IMG/VR virus record: IMGVR_UViG_3300046714_000370
Location: 1 to 37,802 of that record
Reading direction: 5' to 3' (one strand)
From: a virus
Length of the DNA: 37,802 nucleotides
Below are positions 13,713 to 22,301 of this stretch, one piece after another; position 1 is the first letter of the stretch; the number at the start of each line of letters is the position of its first letter. The translations under genes and the position numbers were made by a program. Under the pieces are notes generated by a model. The model was not told the origin of the DNA. It worked only from the letters and a program-made list of their open reading frames with translations, and made no database searches.

Positions 13713-13864
13713 TGCCAACAGAAGACGAGAAAAGAATATACAAGCGGATGTGGACTAATGGCTTTGACGAAGGAAGGTGGCAGGGCAAGATCATGGGCTT
13801 CATCTGGGGCTTCATGGCTGGCGCATTCCTTACCCTCATCGTAGCCATAATGGTGATGAAATGA
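13712..13864 (+). CDS. Small membrane protein, paralogue of the next gene
   Basis: The 50-aa product has a charged N-terminus (residues 1-27) and a Gly- and Phe-rich transmembrane helix (about 28-48) with a terminal Lys. The stretch from NGFDEGRWQGK onward resembles DGYHCGFHRAW in the next gene, and both continue as a glycine-spaced helix, which suggests tandem duplication. Start and stop overlap both neighbours. Confidence 0.65.
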   Translation: MPTEDEKRIYKRMWTNGFDEGRWQGKIMGFIWGFMAGAFLTLIVAIMVMK

Positions 13865-14016
13865 AACTCTCAGACTTCGAATCTGCCCATAAACATAAGC
13901 AGAGCTTGTGGGAAGATGGCTACCACTGTGGGTTCCACCGTGCATGGTGGCTTGGCTACGCCTTGGGCATCTTAATGGGTGGCTTCACCACAATGATGAT
14001 CGTATGGCTGAGCTAA
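13861..14016 (+). CDS. Small membrane protein, last gene of the plus arm
   Basis: The 51-aa product has a His-rich polar N-terminus and a C-terminal transmembrane helix (about residues 29-50) with repeated Gly. It resembles the preceding protein in size and layout. Its stop meets the stop of the convergent minus-strand arm (4-base overlap at 14013-14016), with no room for a classical bidirectional terminator. Confidence 0.65.
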   Translation: MKLSDFESAHKHKQSLWEDGYHCGFHRAWWLGYALGILMGGFTTMMIVWLS

Positions 14017-14216
14017 GCCTTCTTCACCAACTGCAAGATGGGTGTGTAAAGGCTGACATAGAAGAGGTTTGAATTAGGCGCAGGTGTGCGCATAATCCAG
14101 TAGTTCAGCGTATTGGTTGGCAGGGCGACGACAACGCCAATTGTCGTCAGCCCCCTGCCGTCAATGATGTTGACGGTATCGCCAATTTCAATCTTGTTGG
14201 GGTCTGGTGCGGCCAT
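14013..14216 (-). CDS. Small beta-rich hypothetical protein, SH3-like
   Basis: The 67-aa product reads as a small beta-barrel: IEIGDTVNIIDGRG, TIGVVVALPTNTLNYWIM and FYVSLYTPI. The pattern V-I-D-x-R-G-x-x-x-x-G-V-V is typical of SH3-like or KOW-type folds, but no family is assigned. The ATG overlaps the stop of the upstream small membrane gene (TGATG). It is the last gene of the minus-strand structural operon. Confidence 0.6.
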   Translation of the reverse strand: MAAPDPNKIEIGDTVNIIDGRGLTTIGVVVALPTNTLNYWIMRTPAPNSNLFYVSLYTPILQLVKKA

Positions 14217-14356
14217 CAGCGACCAACAATGAGGGACAGACCCCAAAAGAACATGCCCAGCCAGCCAAGCTGCACAGGGTTTTGCCATGGCATTGGTATT
14301 GCCGCTAAGAACAGCATAACCAGGCCAATAATCATCAGTATAAGGGAAGCTGTCAT
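14216..14356 (-). CDS. Small two-pass membrane protein
   Basis: The 46-aa product has two short hydrophobic helices (about residues 3-21 and 30-45) around MPWQNPVQLG. It has an excellent AAGGAG site 7 bases before the ATG, overlaps the previous gene by ATGA and ends in TGATG with the next. A small hydrophobic protein downstream of the tail fibre could be a holin. This is stronger by position than the plus-strand set, since late lysis genes often follow tail genes, but it is unproven. Confidence 0.65.
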   Translation of the reverse strand: MTASLILMIIGLVMLFLAAIPMPWQNPVQLGWLGMFFWGLSLIVGR

Positions 14357-14694
14357 GATGGGTCTCCTTCGGTAGGTGCTTCAACCAGCTTGGGTGTCAT
14401 TTCCAACAGGTCGTAGACTTGCCCGACGACCAACGGGCCATACGCTTTGCCCACCAGCAGTTTGAGCAGGGTCAGCTGCTCAACGGTCAGGTCAACCCTG
14501 CCAGGGTTCGCCTGAATCTTCATAGCGACATGGTAGCGGTCGGCCTTCTCCTTGCCCGTCAGGGTCTGCTCATCTGGGTAACTGTTCATCAGCGCGTTGA
14601 CGCACACCGTGGACAGCATCACCTGTTTCTTCTCCTCGTCCAATAGCGGGGCGTTGAGCAGGTTGTGCAGCGGCTGTTGCAGGTCTCTCTTCAT
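14353..14694 (-). CDS. Conserved phage helical protein after the tail fibre
   Basis: The 113-aa all-helical product includes LTGKEKADRYHVAMKIQ and LTVEQLTLLKLLVGKAYGPLVVGQVYDLLE. Short helical proteins with LTGxEKADRxxLAxKI are frequent near the tail or lysis genes of phages (recalled pattern, function unknown). The start at 14694 follows a GGAG site and lies just after the tail-fibre stop. A longer frame upstream overlaps the fibre and is not credible. Confidence 0.75.
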   Translation of the reverse strand: MKRDLQQPLHNLLNAPLLDEEKKQVMLSTVCVNALMNSYPDEQTLTGKEKADRYHVAMKIQANPGRVDLTVEQLTLLKLLVGKAYGPLVVGQVYDLLEMTPKLVEAPTEGDPS

Positions 14695-14695
14695 T

Positions 14696-16675
14696 TTATG
14701 GCTCCAGTTGTTGTAGACGTGAGTGAAGTTCCTGTATCGCGGCGCATAGCCACGGCACAAGCATTGAAGAATCAACGCCCTGATATTTGGGCGTGCCGTT
14801 AGGATGCAACGCATCCTTCTCCCCTGCAACGGCATCAGGGAAATACTCTTGCAATTCGTGGGCGATAAACCCATGGCCATTACCGCCAGAATTCCAGTCA
14901 AAGTTTACTGGGCGCATCTTCATGACCTGCTCTACACCATTCAGTATAGGGACGACATTACTCTTAAGACGGTAGTCTGAGGAAGTAGCATAGTTAGTCA
15001 GTAGCCCATTGGTAGAAATCATGCCTACGATACCGTTACCATTCACAAATACCTGATGGCCTATAAAAGCTGTTGTCGGCTGTAGTGTGGCGATACAATA
15101 CACTGCGCTCGCACCGTCAATGCTAAGCTCTACCGGAACGCCTGAACCAGTGATATTTTCATTTTGTGTATTTATCAAGAATTTATTGGCAGGTGTCACA
15201 AATATCGCAGGACCAAAGCCGCCTGCGCCAAGACCAAGGAACCCACCCGTAGTGGACAGCGTAGGGAAACCACCAGGAGCGCCGCCTTGCAGAGTTAGCG
15301 TGCGGTCAGTGCCTGCAACGTGCAGGACTTGAGCCTGCCCTTGCGCTGTTAGATAGCCACCAGTAAAGAACTGGATAGCGCCAATGCCTTTGGAGAACAG
15401 GCGTATACTGCTGTCAGAGGCAGAGTTTTGAGCAAAGATATCATGGAGGCCTGGCGCCTCAGAGAATCCTGTTGAGCACAGTGGGTCGGCAGCTGACGAT
15501 ATAAAGGTGATGCCAGAAGCAGCCTTTAAAACAATACTGCCGGCATTGGTGCCCATGATCGGATTGCCAGGACTGCCTGTTACCGTCAGAACATTAGTTG
15601 CTCCAACCGTATGTGTAATGGCAAACTGCGGAACGCCTGTGCCATAACCACCTGTGAAGAACTGGTGGGAACCTGCTCCTTTAGTCCAGTAGCGCAAGTA
15701 ACCATCAGCCGCCAAGTTCTGAACAAAGATATCGTTTAGAATATCATTGGCAGCATGACCGATGGCATTGAGCGGGTTATTGCCTGCGGTGTAGACGACG
15801 CCTGTGGAGGCAGTTAGCACAAGGTCACCGCCACTGGTGGTTACTTTGGGATTACCACCGCCCAGTAAGATAAGCAGGTTCGTAGCCGCAGGAAAGTTAC
15901 CGATAGCGGCTTGCGCATTGCCGCCCGTGTAGAACAGTATCGGCGCATTGCCCTTGGCTACTAAAGCCAAAGGTATATCAACATCTACGCCTATGGCATT
16001 GATAGAAGGTGCATTGCCTACAATACCGCCTTTAACTGAAATGATGTTGACTGCATTAGCCGTATGGCTGATAACAAACTGATGGCTGGCAAAACCAAGC
16101 CCAGTGTAGTAGTGAAAGTCACTGTTGTTATCAACGAACATATAGCCAAGTTGGTTAGCACCCGAATTGCTGGCAAATTGGAGCGCACCAATATTGTCTA
16201 CCGCCCTGCCGCGAATCTGGATACTGAAGCCGCCAGGGTCTGACCCTACACTCATCGTGCCTTTAATCCGCACGAAGTCGGCATCTGTAGCCAGAATACC
16301 TGGATTTGGTGAATACCAGCCATTAGGCGTCGGCGTAAGCGACAGGTTGAACGCAACGCCAGCCGGGATTGTCAAAGCACCAGGGCTAAAGGTAAGGACG
16401 TTGGCACCTGCCGAGACGGCATGCCACGTATCTGAAGCACTGCGCCATAAACCGTTGTCGGCATCATTAAGGAAGGACAACCCTGGGGAGACCATCACGC
16501 CATCGGCAATCCTGAACGGGGCGAGCATACCGCCACGCCCGTTACGGTCGAGTGAATTGGTGAACTCCGCCGCCATATCGTCCCGTGTCGTATTCTCATC
16601 AGGGGCGTCGATGGTAGTGCCTGGCACCCGAGGCGGGTCGGGTAAGGTATAGACGCCTGCAGCATTCCGTGGCAT
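14696..16675 (-). CDS. Tail fibre protein with C-terminal S74 chaperone domain
   Basis: The 659-aa product has a short N-terminal virion-attachment region (1-70) and a long Gly, Asn and Thr-rich repetitive beta region (about 80-550). Within it the pattern (F/Y)(F/Y)TGG recurs and AxNxASDxxxRxxxKGxGxxQF-like units suggest a trimeric beta-helix. It ends in a peptidase S74 intramolecular chaperone domain (565-659) with S566 and K571 (SDYRLK) as the self-cleavage dyad, then HGFIAHEL and a terminal coiled coil. Trimerisation and self-cleavage would release the last 94 residues. It is the likely host-recognition protein and the most variable gene expected between relatives. Confidence 0.9.
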   Translation of the reverse strand: MPRNAAGVYTLPDPPRVPGTTIDAPDENTTRDDMAAEFTNSLDRNGRGGMLAPFRIADGVMVSPGLSFLNDADNGLWRSASDTWHAVSAGANVLTFSPGALTIPAGVAFNLSLTPTPNGWYSPNPGILATDADFVRIKGTMSVGSDPGGFSIQIRGRAVDNIGALQFASNSGANQLGYMFVDNNSDFHYYTGLGFASHQFVISHTANAVNIISVKGGIVGNAPSINAIGVDVDIPLALVAKGNAPILFYTGGNAQAAIGNFPAATNLLILLGGGNPKVTTSGGDLVLTASTGVVYTAGNNPLNAIGHAANDILNDIFVQNLAADGYLRYWTKGAGSHQFFTGGYGTGVPQFAITHTVGATNVLTVTGSPGNPIMGTNAGSIVLKAASGITFISSAADPLCSTGFSEAPGLHDIFAQNSASDSSIRLFSKGIGAIQFFTGGYLTAQGQAQVLHVAGTDRTLTLQGGAPGGFPTLSTTGGFLGLGAGGFGPAIFVTPANKFLINTQNENITGSGVPVELSIDGASAVYCIATLQPTTAFIGHQVFVNGNGIVGMISTNGLLTNYATSSDYRLKSNVVPILNGVEQVMKMRPVNFDWNSGGNGHGFIAHELQEYFPDAVAGEKDALHPNGTPKYQGVDSSMLVPWLCAAIQELHSRLQQLEP

Positions 16676-18465
16676 TATTGTCTTCTCCTGTATAGTTCTT
16701 CTCCAGCTTCACGGCCTGCGACACCGCCCGTTGTGGCGAGCGAACGCACGAAGTCTGGGTCTTGCAATAGTTGCGAGAGCATCAACTGTGTCTCTGTCCT
16801 GCCGGTCAATGCCCGTTGCCCTGTGCGCGTGCCGAATCCTGCCAATAAGCCGGCACCCATCGGTATCGCCAACGTGCTGCCTCCGGCTAAGTGCGGAGCG
16901 CCTAGCACGAACGCCGCACGCGCAGCATTAGAGATAGTGCCTGGGTCCTTGGTCATCAGCGGATGCATGAGCTGGGCATAGTTGAGCAGGCGGTCATTAT
17001 TGCTATTGCGGGCGGCAGTGGCCAGTTGCTCCATGGAATAGTCGCCGCTCACAGGCACGCGGCCTGCGGCATTCTCTACAGTCATGAGCCTGTGCATCGG
17101 TTCACGCATGCGATTCAGTTCGCGACCGGTAACCGGAAAGCGACGCTGTATCGAATCGTATACACGATTGCTAGCATCGATTAAGGCCTGACCGTATGCG
17201 CGTTCTGAGCTCATTTCAGAGCCACGAGCACGATAACCTTGTCTGCGCACGTCTGACTGACTCGCGAACATATCGGCAAGCTCAGACCTTGGCGGCAGGA
17301 CGTTCTGCCCAGGCGGTATCTGACGGTCGAAGAGATGCGCCTCCACCATGCCGCGAGCACGGGCGCGGTCTTGCTCGGTCATGGAGAGGCGGGGATTGGC
17401 CGTAGCGGCATTGACCTCGTTCTGGAACCGTTGCGTTAGCGGGAAGCTGCGGTTGGCAAGCAAGGTGTCATAGCGATTGCCGACGTTGGTGTTCACACCC
17501 TCGAGGACGGCAGTCGTCGTGCGCGGGTCATTGGCGCCACGCGCAGCCGGCACCGCGACATTGAGGTCGGCCGCAGCCTCACGGATGGGCAGGTCACGTA
17601 TCCCGCGACGTGCCGCCTCGCGTTGCGCCTTGACGGCAGCACCCAGGAACGGTATCGCCGCGGTGGACTCTTCTATCCAGCGCATGCCGCGGCCGATAGC
17701 AGTATTGGGGTTAGACGCAAACCCAGCCGTCAGCGGCACGCCGGCATCCATGGCTTCACGGGCACCTGGTGCCATGTCGATCGGCTGCGCGACGCGAGGC
17801 ACCAGGCGTGAGAGGATTTGCTGGCCGACCGCACCGCCGACACCGCCATGCACGGCGCCTTTGGCCGGGTCGTCAGGCGACAGGTAGGCACCGGCAGCGG
17901 CGCCTTCAGTGGCCGCACGGCCGGCTGGCAGAATGCCACGAATCCACTCCGGCGCATTTGCCGCGTAGCGCGAACCCCATTGCTGGACGGCCTGCGGCAA
18001 CCTGGACGCGGCGCTACGCAGGAGCGTGCTTGTGCCACCGGTCGCGGCAAGGTCAGCCAAGAGACCGCCGGCGACACCCGCACCGCCTGCCTCTTTGCGA
18101 TACTGCCTGGAAAGGTCCTTGGCTTCACCCATCGCCTCACGACCCAGATACGGATTGTCAGGCATCATGGCAGATACAGGTTTCAACAACGTGCGGCCGA
18201 CATCCATAGAGTTGGCAGCGGCACCTTTGAACATGCCTTGCGCGGAGGACACCGCCTGCGGCGAAGTCGCTGCAGCTACGGCTGGCCCAATAAGGGGCGT
18301 GGCAGCGGAGTAGAACGGCGCCTTAGGCGCTTCCTTTCCAGGGGTGCGTCCACTCTGCTCGCGACGTAACTGTTCCAGCTCTTCACGAGGGTTAGGCTGA
18401 GCGGCAGCGGCTTCACGCCCTGACTGCTCTGCTCGTAACGCTTCGAGTTCTTCACGTGGGGTCAT
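16675..18465 (-). CDS. Putative internal virion or ejection protein
   Basis: The 596-aa product begins with two tandem copies of PREELE(A/Q)LR(A/R)EQSGR (residues 3-17 and 26-40). Low-complexity Ala/Gly-rich hydrophobic segments follow (about 55-95, 125-155 and 185-215), then a helical, Arg-rich region. Large Ala/Gly-rich proteins between tail-tube and fibre genes are typically ejected with the DNA and form a channel in podoviruses. No lytic transglycosylase or lysozyme motif is seen. It is tightly coupled to its neighbours (ATGA and TAATG). The assignment rests on position and composition. Confidence 0.65.
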   Translation of the reverse strand: MTPREELEALRAEQSGREAAAAQPNPREELEQLRREQSGRTPGKEAPKAPFYSAATPLIGPAVAAATSPQAVSSAQGMFKGAAANSMDVGRTLLKPVSAMMPDNPYLGREAMGEAKDLSRQYRKEAGGAGVAGGLLADLAATGGTSTLLRSAASRLPQAVQQWGSRYAANAPEWIRGILPAGRAATEGAAAGAYLSPDDPAKGAVHGGVGGAVGQQILSRLVPRVAQPIDMAPGAREAMDAGVPLTAGFASNPNTAIGRGMRWIEESTAAIPFLGAAVKAQREAARRGIRDLPIREAAADLNVAVPAARGANDPRTTTAVLEGVNTNVGNRYDTLLANRSFPLTQRFQNEVNAATANPRLSMTEQDRARARGMVEAHLFDRQIPPGQNVLPPRSELADMFASQSDVRRQGYRARGSEMSSERAYGQALIDASNRVYDSIQRRFPVTGRELNRMREPMHRLMTVENAAGRVPVSGDYSMEQLATAARNSNNDRLLNYAQLMHPLMTKDPGTISNAARAAFVLGAPHLAGGSTLAIPMGAGLLAGFGTRTGQRALTGRTETQLMLSQLLQDPDFVRSLATTGGVAGREAGEELYRRRQ

Positions 18466-19682
18466 CTTGGTGCCTGTCTCGCTGCTGCCCTGCGTTGCTG
18501 CAACTCAGCTTCCTCTTGAGGCGATAACTGGCCAGGTCCTGGTGCTGGAGACCTGGAGCCACGTTGTTCCGAAAATGGCGGCGGTGTAACTTGACCACCT
18601 TTGCCAGGTGCATTGAAACCAGGTATCTGCGTAACGTCGGTATAGCGCTCAGACATGAACTTGGATAGCGGCGCGCCAAGCTCCATCTCACGCATAACTG
18701 TCTCATACTGGATACGGAAGTTGAGCAGTTTCCATTGAATAGTCGCTGGCGTGTCGCGTGACAGGTCTGGCACGAACGGCCGCAGGCGTGGTATCTCAGC
18801 TGCAGGCACAGCGGCACCTGAACGCTCATGCACCTTCGCGCTGCCCAAGTCAGACACGGCAACACGGACGTTGACGCCGCCTTCACCAGATTCAGTCGGC
18901 CACCGTTGCGCTATCCAGTCAGGCAATGCGGCCACAGCACCGACGGCATCTGGATTGTTCTCTACCAACTGCTGCGCTATCTTGACTTGCGACAGCTGCG
19001 CGGCATTCTTGACGTAGGCATTCTTGGTCGTATCGCTCGGCTCGTTGAACTTCGGCACGATACTAGGTCCGCTGGGACCGCCACCAGCACCACCTGGCGG
19101 AGGACCATTATAGGGCGTAGCAGCACCTGTTGGCCCTTTGATGATGAGGCCATGCTTGGAGTGGTTATAAATCGGTATGCCTTCTGGTGTGTTGCCAACC
19201 CATGTCACATTACCAGGTTCTGCATGCGGCCGGCTGGCTATAATCGCCGCGCGCAACTGCTGATTCTCAAAGGCGCGCTGGCGATCATCCTGCCACTTCT
19301 GGTATGCGCGAGACTCGTTGGCGCGTGCCGCATCGAGCTGCTTGCCAGTGCGCTCGATATCCAGCTGCTGGCGCACTTGCGGGAAATACTTAAACTCGCC
19401 AGACATAGGGCTGTATTCGCCATGGTCTGTATACTTAGGCTTCTGCGCTTCCATGGCCTGCTGCAGCATAGGTTTAGCAACAGCGCTAATACCTTTGTCA
19501 CCAGTTATAGCACCCAGCGTGCCCATCTGAATCTGCCACTCAATCTCCTGCTTGCGGCGGGCGGCTTCCTCAGGCGAGAACATAGGCGTAAGAGGCCGGT
19601 TCACAGCCTCATCGTAACGCCTGCGCAGTTCACCTACCTGCGGCGTATAGTAGTTCTGGAACTCTTGTTCTTGTGTAGCCAT
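18462..19682 (-). CDS. Putative virion protein with coiled-coil N-terminal half
   Basis: In the 406-aa product, residues 1-170 are strongly helical and charged, with coiled-coil character around 95-165 (QQLDIERTGKQLDAARANES...). A Gly/Pro-rich linker lies near 190-215. The next part (about 220-350) contains a long helical domain ending in LNFRIQYETVMREMELGAPLSKFM, and the tail is Pro/Gln-rich. It lies between two other putative internal virion proteins and overlaps both. The layout fits an internal virion protein; no family is recognised. Confidence 0.65.
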   Translation of the reverse strand: MATQEQEFQNYYTPQVGELRRRYDEAVNRPLTPMFSPEEAARRKQEIEWQIQMGTLGAITGDKGISAVAKPMLQQAMEAQKPKYTDHGEYSPMSGEFKYFPQVRQQLDIERTGKQLDAARANESRAYQKWQDDRQRAFENQQLRAAIIASRPHAEPGNVTWVGNTPEGIPIYNHSKHGLIIKGPTGAATPYNGPPPGGAGGGPSGPSIVPKFNEPSDTTKNAYVKNAAQLSQVKIAQQLVENNPDAVGAVAALPDWIAQRWPTESGEGGVNVRVAVSDLGSAKVHERSGAAVPAAEIPRLRPFVPDLSRDTPATIQWKLLNFRIQYETVMREMELGAPLSKFMSERYTDVTQIPGFNAPGKGGQVTPPPFSEQRGSRSPAPGPGQLSPQEEAELQQRRAAARQAPR

Positions 19683-20083
19683 TATTCCCCCGGGATAGCT
19701 CCATCAACCTGAGAAATGTTCTGCTCCCTATCCTTGCGATATAAGTCTGGCTCACGCTGTTTGCCGCCGCCAAATAGAGAATCATAATACATCCTGCGAT
19801 TGTCCAGGCGCTCTTGACGCATGGCTTTCTGCTCAGTCAAGAGCTGCTTAAGGCGCATCCCGCCTGCAAGACCTGTGCCTGCCTGGCCGAGTGCGCCGAA
19901 GAAACCAGCCCAACGAGAACCCAGTTGCCGCGGCTGGACGCCCTCCAAGATAAGCTTGTCGGAAAGAGCCTGCTGCCGCTTCATGTTCTCCTCGTCTTGC
20001 TCCTGCTCAGACAGGCCAATAATCGCACCAGTCTGTTGGGGGTTCGGTATTTGGCCGACGTTGTATCCGCTACTGTATGCCAT
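19682..20083 (-). CDS. Small virion-associated hypothetical protein
   Basis: In the 133-aa product, residues 15-50 are charged and helical, residues 55-78 form a Gly/Ala-rich hydrophobic stretch (WAGFFGALGQAGTGLAGGM), and the rest is helical and basic. The combination of a glycine-rich hydrophobic segment and amphipathic helices is common in small ejection proteins (T7 gp14-like in size and position), but sequence identity was not checked. It has a strong GGAGG site and overlaps the previous gene by 14 bases. Confidence 0.65.
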   Translation of the reverse strand: MAYSSGYNVGQIPNPQQTGAIIGLSEQEQDEENMKRQQALSDKLILEGVQPRQLGSRWAGFFGALGQAGTGLAGGMRLKQLLTEQKAMRQERLDNRRMYYDSLFGGGKQREPDLYRKDREQNISQVDGAIPGE

Positions 20084-21431
20084 TTAAGCCTCCATAGTTC
20101 ACCATAAGGTAACCGCTCGGGTGCATAAGCACCAGGTCAGGACGCACGTGCAACAGGTCTTGAGCCATAACGCCACGCTCGCGGCGGCCGAAGATATCGT
20201 AGTCGTAAATGGGGACCCCGACTGGGTGCATACCCACATGCTCGATATTGGACTTCAGGCGAACGTCTGAGAACACGCCCAACGCATAGAGCGACGCGCC
20301 TGCACCTGCCGCTTGGCCGATACCGCCCCACAGTCCCGCGTTGGCCTGCTGGTCGGCAAGGTAGCGCTGCATATCAGATTGACCCTGCATCTGTGCAGCG
20401 CCAAGATAATTGGGCGCAGTGCCGGCAGATGCCTGGTTAAACGACGGCATTTGGTTCGGCTGCACCATCTGGCCGGTCAGCAAGGCGTTCATCTCGTTCA
20501 GCGACATGCCGCGTGCCTGCGCCTGCTCTGCAATGGCCTGCTGCCGCAACTGATTCTGGTAGTTTGACTGCTGCAGCTGCTGGTTGAAGTTCTGTTGGTT
20601 AGCGCCCATCTCCTGGCCAAACTGCTGCTGACCAGCCTGGTTATAGAACTGTCCGGCCGTTGCGCCTTGCCCGAAGGCCTGCTGCTGTTGGGCAAGCATC
20701 TGTTGGTTCATGCGCTGCTGCTCTTGACCGCCTGCCTGGATGGCATTCCAACGTTCAAGGCCTTGATTACCCTCGAGGCGGCGGAGTTCAGTGTTATAGG
20801 CCTCACTACCCGGCGTCAGACCCTGGTTGGCGAGCATGGCACGCGTATCATTGGTCTGACGCTGATGCTCAGGCTGCATGGCATCCCACATCGCCTGCGT
20901 ATACTGCTGGCGCTGGTCGGCAAACGCGGGGGCATTGGTTGTCCCTGTCGTCTGCGGTATATACGACTGTGTTTGATATGTGCCGGTGCCCGTCGCATTT
21001 GGCCCCTGGGACATACCTGGCAAATCTTTCCAGTTAAACGGCTGCTGGTAATCCTCAGCCACACGACCCATAAAGTTACCAGCAAGATTTGAGCGCTGGT
21101 TTACAAGGCCTATCTGCTGGTCAAGAGCAGACTGCAGCTCAGGGTTTAGCGTCTGCTGCTGTGTCCAGCTTGTTACTGGTTTACCAGTCGCAGGGTCAAC
21201 AGACTGCGCAGTATTCCACGTGGTTGAACCCCATGGAGAGTATTGGTCAGGACGGTCGGCAAATGTCTTCTGCGTGGCGATGTTCTCGCTAGCAGCAGAC
21301 TGCGTCTCAGCCGCGCCTTTGTAATCGGGCGCAGCGGGAGGACTGCCGCCTTTGCCTTGCGGGCAGCAATAGTAGTGCAGCAGACCGTCAGGAACGCCGT
21401 TCCTGATTAACTCACGCAGCCTGGAGCTCAT
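20070..21431 (-). CDS. Gln-rich virion protein with short S74-like C-terminus
   Basis: In the 453-aa product, residues 1-130 are Pro/Gly-rich and polar. Residues about 160-330 are very rich in Gln, Asn and Ala (long helices such as NQQMLAQQQQAFGQ). Residues 350-385 form a Gly/Ala hydrophobic segment. The last 67 residues form a short S74-like domain: FSDVRLKSNIEHVG (S388, K393), then GVMAQDLL and a final VNYGGL. Proteins of this architecture are common in podoviruses as internal virion or needle proteins. Whether this minimal domain self-cleaves is unclear, since it is shorter than the fibre version. It starts after AGGAG. Confidence 0.8.
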   Translation of the reverse strand: MSSRLRELIRNGVPDGLLHYYCCPQGKGGSPPAAPDYKGAAETQSAASENIATQKTFADRPDQYSPWGSTTWNTAQSVDPATGKPVTSWTQQQTLNPELQSALDQQIGLVNQRSNLAGNFMGRVAEDYQQPFNWKDLPGMSQGPNATGTGTYQTQSYIPQTTGTTNAPAFADQRQQYTQAMWDAMQPEHQRQTNDTRAMLANQGLTPGSEAYNTELRRLEGNQGLERWNAIQAGGQEQQRMNQQMLAQQQQAFGQGATAGQFYNQAGQQQFGQEMGANQQNFNQQLQQSNYQNQLRQQAIAEQAQARGMSLNEMNALLTGQMVQPNQMPSFNQASAGTAPNYLGAAQMQGQSDMQRYLADQQANAGLWGGIGQAAGAGASLYALGVFSDVRLKSNIEHVGMHPVGVPIYDYDIFGRRERGVMAQDLLHVRPDLVLMHPSGYLMVNYGGLNGIQ

Positions 21432-21864
21432 CTTGGTTCTCCTGTGCCAGCCACCGGCAGCCGGCTTTATCCATACTATAAATCAGCATATCTTCAGTTT
21501 CAGACCAGCCTTGCGGCAGCTTAGCCAGGAACTCAAAGCCCATGCGCTGTATCAAGCGGTTAGACCTATGGTTCTTGGCAGACGCAGTGACTACGATATG
21601 GTTCAGCTCACATGTCTTGAACGGATACCCAAACGCTTCACGAATCAATTCACGGCTAATCCAGTTACCGTCGCCAGCCACATGCATCGCGCAAGTCATG
21701 CAGTTGAACGAGTTATAGGCCACGACACCCATAATGTTTCTAGCAGAGTCAATACGACCAAAGGCATTGAAGTCATTAGTCATAGCTACATTCACGCCAT
21801 GGTCGTTCAAGAACCGTAGCGCTACTGCTTTATCCTCAGGTGTGCGTGCGACAATAACCATCAT
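21412..21864 (-). CDS. GNAT-family N-acetyltransferase
   Basis: The 150-aa product has the GNAT layout: N-terminal VARTPEDKAVALRFL, a central pair of strands with IMGVVAYNSFNCMTCAMHVAG, and ISRELIREAFGYPFKTCELNHIVVTASAKNHRSNRLIQRMGFEF. The last part corresponds to the acetyl-CoA loop and the N-x-(R/A)(S/A)xRLxxRxGF helix. It would transfer an acetyl group from acetyl-CoA to a protein or small molecule. GNAT genes between tail genes are common in podoviruses; the target is unknown, possibly a virion or host surface component. It overlaps both neighbours. Confidence 0.85.
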   Translation of the reverse strand: MMVIVARTPEDKAVALRFLNDHGVNVAMTNDFNAFGRIDSARNIMGVVAYNSFNCMTCAMHVAGDGNWISRELIREAFGYPFKTCELNHIVVTASAKNHRSNRLIQRMGFEFLAKLPQGWSETEDMLIYSMDKAGCRWLAQENQDELQAA

Positions 21865-22301
21865 TCATCACCACCACCGTCACCGCCGCCATCATCGCCG
21901 CCCATTGACTGCATGCCGCGGTGACGGCGAGCCTCTTCAAGTTCAGCCAACAGCTGCTCTTGCTCTATCTGCTTGGCCAATGCCGCCTGACGCTCAAGCT
22001 CACGCTCGTGCACAAGATTACCGCTTTGAGTGTTGCGCTGGTTCATCATGTCAGCATACCAAGGCTGACCACCAGGTTGACCACCACCACCTGGCGGAGG
22101 GCCTCCAGGCGGAGGTAACGGCGAACCTTGCGGAAGCCACGGCGGCTGGCCTTGCATTGTCGGCGGATTCATACTGCCCATAGGCGGAGGCCGGCGGATT
22201 AAGCCATTCGGCAACTGCTGAGGCGGACCTCCAGGCATCATACCGCCACCACCTGGTCCCATAGCCGCTGGTCCAGCTTGTCCTTGACTGTTTTGGCCCA
22301 T
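21861..22301 (-). CDS. Pro/Gly-rich low-complexity virion-region protein
   Basis: In the 146-aa product, residues 1-85 are almost all Pro, Gly, Gln and Met with polyproline runs. Residues 88-130 form one charged helix rich in Glu, Leu and Ala (probable coiled coil), and the tail is Gly/Asp-rich (GGDDGGGDGGGDE). It is likely disordered in part and may be a linker or assembly protein of the tail. GGAGG precedes the ATG, which overlaps the stop of the nozzle gene (TAATG). No family is recognised. Confidence 0.7.
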   Translation of the reverse strand: MGQNSQGQAGPAAMGPGGGGMMPGGPPQQLPNGLIRRPPPMGSMNPPTMQGQPPWLPQGSPLPPPGGPPPGGGGQPGGQPWYADMMNQRNTQSGNLVHERELERQAALAKQIEQEQLLAELEEARRHRGMQSMGGDDGGGDGGGDE

